This document shows, piece by piece, positions 1 to 6,825 of a stretch of 18,104 nt of DNA. The DNA is from Chrysochromulina parva (lineage: Eukaryota; Haptophyta; Prymnesiales; Chrysochromulinaceae). A model generated the notes under the pieces. It was given only the letters and a program-made list of their open reading frames with translations. It searched no databases and was not told where the DNA came from. The stretch spans positions 1 through 18,104 of the forward strand of contig PJAB01001020.1 of the NCBI GenBank assembly GCA_002887195.1, in the 5' to 3' direction. The position numbers were made by a program, and so were the translations under genes. Positions within the stretch are counted from its first letter, which is position 1. Every line of letters starts with the position of its first letter.

Positions 1-582
1 ACGGCATTCGTGCAGGCCCTGCGGGAACGGGCACCGGCGTATTGGGGCGTTGAGCCAGCCAGCATCCGCCCGATGTGGACGACACCTCACATGCATGCAG
101 CGAACTCTCTTGATGGCGCGCTCGTGCACTCTCCGTGCGTGCAGTCGTTCCCTTTCCACCCACGCGCGTTCGACATTGTGCTAATCCCGAACGCACTTGC
201 ACAAGTGGAGCACTGTGAGCGTGAATGGACGACTCAGAGCAGTCGCATGGCATCTACGCGTCCCAAGCACGAGCCCCGCGTCAGCGGCTGGTGGCATCTG
301 ATGCTGGAACTCCTCCGTGTGCTCCGTCCTGGGCCACTCGGGCTCCTGGTGCTCACAGGCGATGCCTCCTTTGAGCTGCATTTTCAGGAAGGGCTGCGAA
401 GGCTGCGAGCCGCAACGGGGCGTACGCCATCCCCGTCTGGCACACGGTGGCCCCTTGCAGAGCCGGCTGTGGATAGCTCAGCTGGAGTCCTTGGTGCGCT
501 CAACGTGAGCATCCTCGGATGCGTCACGCGAGGGCCATTCTGCGCGTGCGTGCTCCGTAGCAAAGGGAATGCGCACCGATGA
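1..582 (+). CDS. Probable SAM-dependent methyltransferase, 3' part (partial)
   Basis: The frame is open to the left edge and ends in TGA at 580-582, so only the C-terminal ~193 residues are visible. They read like the second half of a class I (Methyltransf_11-like) Rossmann methyltransferase. A GVEP segment is followed by a SFPFHPRAFDIVLIPNAL motif, matching the family's 'LPF.d.sFD.V....al' region with strand 4, and then by LLRVLRPGPLGLLVLTG, matching 'ELLRVLRPGG.LLV' with strand 5. The glycine-rich SAM-binding motif I would lie upstream and cannot be checked. The usual RPGG is RPGP here. Substrate and location are unknown. The gene converges on the SET-domain gene, with 289 bp between the two stops. 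The fold call rests on motif resemblance only; the tail after about residue 125 is unremarkable. Confidence 0.5.
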   Translation, partial: TAFVQALRERAPAYWGVEPASIRPMWTTPHMHAANSLDGALVHSPCVQSFPFHPRAFDIVLIPNALAQVEHCEREWTTQSSRMASTRPKHEPRVSGWWHLMLELLRVLRPGPLGLLVLTGDASFELHFQEGLRRLRAATGRTPSPSGTRWPLAEPAVDSSAGVLGALNVSILGCVTRGPFCACVLRSKGNAHR

Positions 583-871
583 CCCCCGCAACCCCAACTG
601 GACGCGGGCCACCCTACTCCCTAGCGGCCGGAGTTTGAGTTGGGCCTGTGTCGTAAATACTGCTCGCGCTGCGGCATGCATGCTTGCGTCATTATCCGTC
701 CATCCACAGTTTGTGTTCGAAGTTTGTGTCTATGTGAGGACGAGGTCAGGTTCAATATTAAGGAGACTCAGATGATAATTATCCATGGACGGGAGATAAC
801 AACGAAGGACGATATACAGTAGATTTGAGATGAGGGCGTACAACGTGTTGATCCAGTGCACTGCAGGTCCC
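583..871. other. Intergenic region between two convergent genes
   Basis: No convincing gene. This stretch lies between the stops of two convergent genes and probably holds both 3' UTRs. It is more A/T-rich than its flanks from about 710 to 835 (for example an AATATTAA run near 754). The small frames here have no recognisable domain. The SET gene's stop codon overlaps a splice-donor consensus at its edge, so part of this stretch could be an intron of that gene. Confidence 0.5.
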
Positions 872-2095
872 TCACCTGTATCCACTGCCAGGAGTGGACG
901 AGGCTTCACGACCGGACAACATCTCGACGAGGCGGCGCGTCGTCCAGTGGCGGCTGCCGACCGAGCGCGCGACCAATCCATGCAAGCTCGTGATTTGCTC
1001 ATGAACTGCTAATGCCTCTGCGGCATCCTTTCTCCTCTGCGCGGACTTACCTGCCTTGCCCGCCTCGTCGAGCATCATCCAGCGTTTGTCAAGGTTGAGA
1101 ACGTGCTGCTCGACCACGCGCTCCCACGCCCGGCCCGAGGCCACACCCTGCGAGGCTGGCCCCGGGAGCACTTGCTCTGCAGACCAAGAGCTCGAGCAGT
1201 GCGCACACCACCAGCGCGCGTCCGCCTCGCTCCCACGCGGGACAGCATAATGGACCGGCACGCCCGCCGCCGAGAAGGCGACAGGCTCGGGCAGCTCGTG
1301 CTCGCCGCGCGTGCGTGGGTGGCAGCCCGGGCATGGCACGTGGCGCAGCGGGTCGGATGGGTCAGTACAGCGCGAGCAGCGACACGAGAAGCACTTGCTG
1401 CTGAGGAGCGCCTGTCGGCGCGCTGGCGTGGACATGAAGCCGCTGTAGTCGCCCAGGTAGTTGGTGGTGAGGCACTCACCCAGCGCCACGTCCCGACGCG
1501 CGACAAAGGAGCCGAGCCCGCTGTGGGTTTGGGATGAGTAGCGCACGTTGGAGTCGCACGAATGCGCCATAGTGCACCCGGCTTCGAAGAGTGCGATCCG
1601 ATTGCCACGAAAGCAATACCCATTGAGCTGGAATATGAGGCACACGCGGGTGAGCGCCGTGTCGGACAGCCTGCTGGCGGCAACTCGCCACGGTAGCTTC
1701 GCGCATAAAGCCACTTCACGCTGTGCATCGGCAAACACCTCGTCGTACGCCGTCCCACTCTCGCCAGCAAACATGGACAGCACGACGACTTGCGTGGTAC
1801 GAGGCGCGCTGCAGAATTCGCGCAGGCACGATGTTGCCCATCCTGGATCGTTGTTGCCATGATCGGCCGACTCGCCTGAAATAAGTGGCAGCTCATCCAG
1901 AACGATCTCACCTTCTCGGATCGTACGCGTGGCAATCAGATGATATCCCAGTGCATTGCTATACCGCCGTTCCCAGGTGCCGATGCCGCGGGACGAGGAT
2001 CCAAAGAAAGTCCACTCGGTTTGGCCGTCCTGCTCGCCGCACGTGCATATGGCCGCGGCGCTGTCCCTAAAGCCGATCGCACCGACGTCTAACAT
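872..2095 (-). CDS. SET-domain protein (SMYD/SET5-like, no MYND finger), putative protein-lysine methyltransferase
   Basis: A 407-residue protein. SET-domain proteins transfer methyl groups from SAM to lysines in histones or other proteins. Visible parts in order: SET N-strand GYHLIATRTIREGEIVLDEL (about 50-69); helical insert (about 85-160); the cofactor/knot motif CTMAHSCDSN (174-183), equivalent to the family's NHSCxPN; GECLTTNYLGDY (206-217), equivalent to GEE-TxxY; and a post-SET zinc cluster CFSCRCSRC (235-243) followed by CPGC and WWCAHC. A C-terminal helical part with SRHWTTRRLVEML resembles the tail of SMYD relatives. No MYND finger is visible between the SET halves. The Asn of NHSC is Ala177, which is unusual. 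The start at 2095 leaves about 48 residues before SET; a later start is possible. The stop TGA sits inside CAGGTGAG, a perfect splice-donor consensus, so the gene might continue across an intron. Confidence 0.82.
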   Translation of the reverse strand: MLDVGAIGFRDSAAAICTCGEQDGQTEWTFFGSSSRGIGTWERRYSNALGYHLIATRTIREGEIVLDELPLISGESADHGNNDPGWATSCLREFCSAPRTTQVVVLSMFAGESGTAYDEVFADAQREVALCAKLPWRVAASRLSDTALTRVCLIFQLNGYCFRGNRIALFEAGCTMAHSCDSNVRYSSQTHSGLGSFVARRDVALGECLTTNYLGDYSGFMSTPARRQALLSSKCFSCRCSRCTDPSDPLRHVPCPGCHPRTRGEHELPEPVAFSAAGVPVHYAVPRGSEADARWWCAHCSSSWSAEQVLPGPASQGVASGRAWERVVEQHVLNLDKRWMMLDEAGKAGKSAQRRKDAAEALAVHEQITSLHGLVARSVGSRHWTTRRLVEMLSGREASSTPGSGYR

Positions 2096-2175
2096 GACGT
2101 TGGCGCTCCGGTATGGAGCGTTGTCTTGAACACTTTTCTACATGAAGGGGGCCGAGCCTTCCTGTACAGTACCGT
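2096..2175. promoter_or_regulatory. Short divergent (bidirectional) promoter region with a dyad
   Basis: Only 80 bp separate the start codons of the leftward SET-domain gene and the rightward membrane-protein gene, so their promoters must overlap or lie in the neighbouring coding regions. The segment contains a perfect 6-bp dyad, CGCTCC at 2104-2109 and GGAGCG at 2115-2120, around a 5-base centre. It could be a factor-binding site or a hairpin. No clear TATA box was found. The regulatory role is inferred from position. Confidence 0.4.
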
Positions 2176-3537
2176 ATGTTACCTTTACCTTCGAATTTCC
2201 TCCCGGAGCGCTGCATGCATTTCTCGTCCTTACGTCCTTACATGTTTGTGATGTCTTTCGTTTCTGTCGTCCTGCTCGGCGGCCATCCCGATCCACTCTT
2301 TGAAACTGCGTGTATTGCCTTAGACCGCACCGATGTCTCCGTGGCTCAGTGCAGCTCGTGGTGCTCTGAGAATCTCAAGCCGAATCACTGCCAGCGATGT
2401 GGATGCCGCGCATGCGCATACTGTGTGGGCATCTTCAGACCGCCGCCGCCGAAGCCCTTGCCACCGCCGCCACCTCTGCCACCACCATGTTCACCGCCTC
2501 CCTTGCCGCCGAATCCGCCAGGCAGACCTTCCCCACCCAAGCCACCGCCGCCGCCGCCTCTGCCACCACCATCTTCCCCGCCTCCCTTGCCACCCGTGCC
2601 ACCGTCGCCGCCACCGCCGCCACCTCCCTATGCGCCACTCATAATGGCGCTTGAGGTCGCTGCATACGGCTGGCTCCTTACCATGGGCGGAGCGATGGCT
2701 CTCTTCTCTCTCATCTACTGCGCTCGCACAATAGTACTGCCCGAGTGGCGTGCCTTCTCATTTGACCGATCATGCAGCCGCAGCTTTCGGTACCTTTGCG
2801 GGCGCAGCGGTTTCAGCGTGTTCGGCGTGTTTGGCACGCGCAGCGCCACGAAGAGCTCTTGCGTCGGAGGAGGTCGGTGGACGCACCACCGCTTGCGCAC
2901 AGATGACGTGCTCGACGAAGCGGACGCAGCAGGCGACGACGACGATTGTTCACTTGTGGGCTGTCGAGCATGCGAGGCCAATGCTAAGCGGGCAACTAGC
3001 GGGAAAGGCCGCGTCTACTCGCCCGATGGAAGAGGTGCCTCACGCTCCTCTTTTGGACGAGCTGGCCTTGGGCTGTGCGTCAGTACCATTGCCACGCTGG
3101 CCCGGCTGCGCGACGGCGTCGAGGGCCGCGGTCATGATGATGACGATGAGGAGGAGGAGGATGGTCCGTCTCTCCAGAAGCAGCGCCCAACGAGCGTCGC
3201 GTGGCCAAGACGTGCTACCGCTCCACCTCCCTGTACTCACCGTTCGCCGGCGTCAGCTCCACGGTTGAAGGTCACCTTCTCTGTGGACGGAGGCCCCTCG
3301 CGCATAGGCATGATCGACGTTGACCCAATCGGGAGCACTCCGCAGCTGCTCGAGTCACTCATGGAGCTCGGCGACACCCTCTACGAGCCAGGGGCGCTCG
3401 TTGCGAGCCAGTGCGCCGTCTGGTACACGACGTTCTCGGGCGAGAGCAAGCGGATGTACGTGACCAAGACGAGCATGGCCGACATCTGCGCCAGTAGCGC
3501 GGGCTTGCTAGTGGTGAAGCAAGAACGGTACATGTAG
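2176..3537 (+). CDS. Predicted single-pass membrane protein with Cys cluster, Pro-rich stalk and acidic cytoplasmic tail
   Basis: A 453-residue protein of unknown function. Residues 22-36 form a hydrophobic stretch consistent with a signal peptide or anchor. A compact Cys cluster follows at 59-83, spaced C-x3-C-x8-C-x2-C-x-C-x2-C-x2-C. Residues 89-154 are almost pure Pro/Ser/Leu and are built from two similar DNA blocks (about 2455-2520 and 2539-2600). A transmembrane segment lies at about 155-183. The remaining ~270 residues would be cytoplasmic and hold an Asp/Glu run at 320-329. The last ~90 residues (KVTFSVDGG to LLVVKQE) look like a small folded domain, possibly beta-rich, that I cannot name. 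The layout resembles wall-associated or extensin-like receptors of algae, with a cysteine module on a hydroxyproline-type stalk. The start is the first ATG after the SET gene. The function is not assigned. Confidence 0.6.
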   Translation: MLPLPSNFLPERCMHFSSLRPYMFVMSFVSVVLLGGHPDPLFETACIALDRTDVSVAQCSSWCSENLKPNHCQRCGCRACAYCVGIFRPPPPKPLPPPPPLPPPCSPPPLPPNPPGRPSPPKPPPPPPLPPPSSPPPLPPVPPSPPPPPPPYAPLIMALEVAAYGWLLTMGGAMALFSLIYCARTIVLPEWRAFSFDRSCSRSFRYLCGRSGFSVFGVFGTRSATKSSCVGGGRWTHHRLRTDDVLDEADAAGDDDDCSLVGCRACEANAKRATSGKGRVYSPDGRGASRSSFGRAGLGLCVSTIATLARLRDGVEGRGHDDDDEEEEDGPSLQKQRPTSVAWPRRATAPPPCTHRSPASAPRLKVTFSVDGGPSRIGMIDVDPIGSTPQLLESLMELGDTLYEPGALVASQCAVWYTTFSGESKRMYVTKTSMADICASSAGLLVVKQERYM

Positions 3538-3870
3538 GCGGTATGTAGGCGGAGACCGCGCAGAAGATCGATAGCTGCCTGAAGTTCATAAGCGGTTCGA
3601 AAGCGGTTCGCAGATATTCGTCCCACAGCTAAACAGCCTACTATATGAAGGGGTTTCCAAGCAACTTTGGGCGGGTCTCGGCTTTCGCTACTGGGCGTAT
3701 ACTGGGCGAGCCGGCGCTGCTAATAGGCCAAGTAATAGGCGAGGACACACTGCTCTGCACCTCCCTGATGCGGCCGAAATTGCCCGCTCCGCACCTGCGC
3801 ACACGAATGGTGCGGGGGAAACGATCGAAGAGCGGGAGACCGCAGAGCGGGGAAATCGTCCGGGGAACCG
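3532..3870. repeat. Cluster of short tandem doublets with 11-15 bp period
   Basis: Six separate two-copy repeats occur in 340 bp: ATGTAGGCGG at 3532/3543 (period 11, covering the stop codon of the upstream gene); AAGCGGTTCG at 3590/3601 (period 11); TACTGGGCG at 3689/3700 (period 11); TAATAGGC at 3721/3733 (period 12); AGAGCGGG at 3829/3844 (period 15); CGGGGAA at 3848/3861 (period 13). Each pair has a different sequence, so this is not one expanded satellite. They span the intergenic region and the poorly conserved 5' end of the next frame. Confidence 0.8.
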
Positions 3871-6432
3871 AAACGATTTTACAGCATGCATCGCGTTCCA
3901 TTCACAGCGAAAGGTTTAATTTCGCACTGTGCGGCTCCACGATGAATGCACGAAGCGTCGGTAGGCAGCACACGGTCGACCGCACGAACACGCACATAAG
4001 GTTGAGTGGCTCTGAACGTGGCGAGTCCATTCAGCACGCAATCAAGAGTGATCTGCGAAAAAGCGGCGCCAAGCTCATGATGCTCTTCAAGAAATGGGAT
4101 GTGGACGGTTCGAAAACGGTCTCCAAATCTGAGTTCCGACGTGGCCTCAAGGAGCTCAAAATTCGTGGCGGCGTCGAGGACTATGACTCGCTCTTCGATG
4201 CGTGGGACACGGACAAGAGCGGTTCCATCGGGTATACGGAGCTGCTGGACGCTATGAAGGGACGGAGGTACGACACATTCCACGCATTTGATGCCGATCT
4301 TGGCAACGCCGAGGCCAAGATTGCGGCGGCCGCAGCGCAGGCGTATCTGGAGGCGACGGCCATCGAAGCGGCAGAGGCGCGCGCGCTTGCCGAGAGGGAG
4401 TTGGTTGCGCAGCGCACGTGGTTACTCTCGCGATGGCGTGCCACGCGCCAAGGCGTCAGAGTCGCGCCCGAGGTCGAGGACATGGGCGAAACGGCCGTGG
4501 GCGCTCAGGCGAGCATGGAGGCGGTGCGCCTGACGGAGCTTGCGCTCGTGGCACATCTCGACCTAAAGGCCGAGAAGCAGCTGCGTGCGGAGGATGAGCT
4601 CAAGCAGCTCGGGCTGTGCCACGAGCTTTTGGACCTCGAGAGCTCGAGATTGCTGCCCCTGTTGGCCGAGATGGCGTTTGCGCGCGTCGTGGGCGCCTCC
4701 TCGGCTGCGTTTGCACGCTTGCCGCCGCCCGCCTTCTACGGGCCACAGCAGCGCGCGAGTGCATGGCTGCGGATGCCCAAGCCGCGACCTGCCCCGAGTT
4801 CTGGCGGACCCCCTGTAGCGCTGGTGGTGGTGTGTCGCCATTCAGAGGAGCTCGACTGGCTGTCGCAGCTCATGCGTGAGGTACCGGGCCTCGACTTCCA
4901 TCTGGTGCAGCAAGCCTCCTTGCAGCCTGGCGTGCCCATAGCAAAGCAGACCCTCGTATCCGACGTGGGTGGGCCGGCGTATGCGTACCTGAGCTTTCTC
5001 GAGATGGCGTGCAAGGCAGTCGAGGCGGTCGAGAGTGCGAGGGTGCGAGACTCGGCCGCTGCCGCTGGCGCGAAGGCGGACGGCGCGCACACGGGCAGCG
5101 CCAGCGGGCCCAAGGGTACCGGTGGCACCGGGCCTAAGGGGCGCGGGCTGCGCAGCCAGGCGCATGTGGTGCTGAGTAAGCAAGAGCGGGAAGAGTCGAT
5201 ACAGGCGATCTTCCACGCGCAGCTGCGCCAGCGCGGGGTGCGAGTGCAGGTGCGGTGCCGCCGAGTGCCGCCGAGTGCCACCGAGTGCCACCGAGTGCCA
5301 CCGAGTGGCAGTGAGTGCCACTCAGAGTGGCAGTGAGTGCCACTCAGAGTGGCAGTGAGTGCCACTCAGAGTGCCACCGAGTGGCAGTGAGTGCCACCGA
5401 GTGCCACCGAGTGGCAGTGAGTACCACTGATCGCCACTGGCGGCCAGACACCTGCGACTCATCTGCCGCGCGCTGTAAACGCAGGACCTGTTCCGGCGGT
5501 GGGACAGCGACAAGTCGAACTCCATCTCACTCGACGAGTTCTGCGAGGTGCTTCGTGAGCTCGAGGTGGCGGGCTCGACAGCCGACTATGCCAGCCTTTT
5601 CACAGAGTGGGATGTGGACGGCAGCGGTACTATTCAGTACACTGAGCTGATCAGAGCTCTCTCGGGCAAGCGGTACGATGCCATTCGGCGCGACCATAGG
5701 CCGCCCCTCCCGCCGCTCGTCATCTTTGCTCCCGCGGATCCGCGCGTGCATAATAAGCGTTGGCTCGACGATGTAGCGCTGCTGGTGCAGTTAAGTCGGA
5801 ATTCACTGGCGACAGGAGGAGGTAGCACTGTCGCCGACGAGAAGTTCTCACTGCCACCCTTCACGCCCCTCGGGCTCGAGCGCGGCACCCTGCCCGCCTC
5901 GACTGATCTCCCAAGCTGGAGCCGCCCGCTCATCTACTGCGACCCGAGCGGCGCGCCCCAGCAGACGACTTTCCTTCCACTCGGCTCAGCGTTTCGTCAC
6001 CTCTTCCCTGGTCGCGCCGTGCCGCTGTGGCTCGGGTTTGCGCCGGGTCACACCTTCGCCCTAACTCGCGACGCGTGCTTGCGTCACGGCTCCGGCTTCT
6101 ATGAGCACGCCAAGGCCACTTGCGGCCTCGATCAGCGACGCGACGCCGTCGCTGGACTCGCCCTGGAGAGGCTTTGGCCTCGCATCTTCAGCACAGCTGC
6201 ATCGGTGGACGACAGCGGAGAAGAAGGCGAGGCGGCGGAGCACACAGCTCAACTAGCTTCTAGCGTGGCTGCTCTTGCCTCTCTGCTGCCGCCCAATTTC
6301 GCCGCCGTGCAGCCTCCCATACTGCCCGTCTCACGTGTGCGGCCCGTAGACGGCACTCCACCAGAGCTTTGCCTGGCCTGCTTTGACTGCCCTTGTGCGT
6401 GCGCACGCACGCCGCTGGCTTCGGTGCGTTGA
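3645..6432 (+). CDS. Four-EF-hand protein with a DUF3431 domain split by the second EF-hand pair (two exons: 3645-5249 and 5485-6432)
   Basis: Joining the two exons gives 850 residues in one frame (phase-0 junction, CAG|GTGCGG donor, GCAG|GAC acceptor). EF pair 1 covers about 121-212, with loops starting D152 (DVDGSKTVSKSE) and D188 (DTDKSGSIGYTE). An Ala/Glu-rich helical stretch follows at 213-345. The first half of a DUF3431 domain lies at about 390-455 (ALVVVCRHSEELDWL; VGGPAYAYLSFLE). EF pair 2 covers about 511-605, with loops at D542 (DSDKSNSISLDE) and D578 (DVDGSGTIQYTE). The second half of DUF3431 lies at about 606-772 (VIFAPADPRVHN, FTPLG, LFPGRAVP, FALTRD, LERLWPRIF). All four loops keep D1, D3, S5 and E12; loops 1 and 3 have lost the Gly at position 6. 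The protein therefore probably binds Ca2+; the activity of DUF3431 is not known to me. The first 99 residues are repeat-derived and unconserved, and a TATA-like TACTATAT lies just before the first ATG, so Met100 (3942) may be the true start. No signal peptide is seen. Confidence 0.8.
5250..5484 (+). other. Spliceosomal intron (235 bp, phase 0)
   Basis: The upstream frame would stop at 5334-5336, inside a repeat. Removing GTGCGG...GCAG restores an unbroken EF-hand. The junction is supported by internal duplication: the joined segment GVRVQ|DLFRRWD aligns without a gap to GAKLMMLFKKWD in the first EF-hand module of the same protein. About 80% of the intron is a 10-bp tandem repeat. The splice sites are inferred from sequence, without a transcript. 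Confidence 0.8.
5255..5440 (+). repeat. Intronic 10-bp tandem repeat with a 22-bp hairpin-forming higher-order unit
   Basis: About eighteen units of a 10-bp motif, GTGCCRCCGA and the variants GTGGCAGTGA and GTGCCACTCA, follow one another, sometimes with an extra GA. Positions 5303-5368 are three identical 22-bp units. Each carries 8-bp arms GAGTGGCA and TGCCACTC around a GTGAG loop, so the transcript could form a row of hairpins. GTGAGT, the splice-donor consensus, occurs five times (5311, 5333, 5355, 5387, 5417). This is a minisatellite, not a CRISPR array: there are no unique spacers. Confidence 0.9.
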
Positions 6433-6825
6433 TCACATTTTCTGGCTTGTGGGTATCACAGCTACACCACGCCAACTCCAGTAGCCTTTCGTTTACTTTG
6501 GGGCCGGAGGCGGTCGTGCATGCACGGTGGCCGGCGACTCGGGTCCAGGGATTCCATTTTGACCGATATTAGATCATAGACAAAAGTGAGTTGGAGGCTT
6601 TTGGCTCGTGAACCCTTACCGCCGCCGCCCGCCCGGCGGGCGCTCACCGCACGATCGCACGAATGGGATTCGGCACATGCCACCGCACGCCATGGCGCAT
6701 GGGGCGGTGCAAACCGCCGCAACTCCCAAGACGTAATATCTTCCGAATGTATCGCAGATAATATTCTCGTGGCGCAAGCTTGCACACGGGCTCTACACAC
6801 TGGCGCATAAAAACCGGGGTCTTCT
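6433..6825. other. Convergent intergenic region with two GC hairpins
   Basis: No credible gene. It lies between the stop of the EF-hand/DUF3431 gene and the stop of the aspartate kinase gene on the other strand, so it should hold both 3' UTRs. Two perfect inverted repeats are visible: CGCCCGCC/GGCGGGCG around one base at 6626-6642, and GGCGGT-GCAA-ACCGCC at 6703-6718, the latter with a GNRA-type tetraloop when read on the + strand. They could act in 3'-end formation or mRNA stability. That role is inferred from position only. Confidence 0.45.

Noticed and set aside
1075..1935. 286-codon alternate minus-strand frame within the SET gene
   Set aside because: It is a frame-shifted shadow with no SET motifs; the 872-2095 frame carries all of them.
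2333..2654. Ala- and His/Arg-rich frames across the proline-rich tract
   Set aside because: They are frame shadows of a CCX-repeat tract that codes Pro in the real gene.
5255..5440. Possible CRISPR-like direct-repeat array
   Set aside because: The repeat units abut with no unique spacers, and the array lies inside an intron of a eukaryotic gene; it is a minisatellite.
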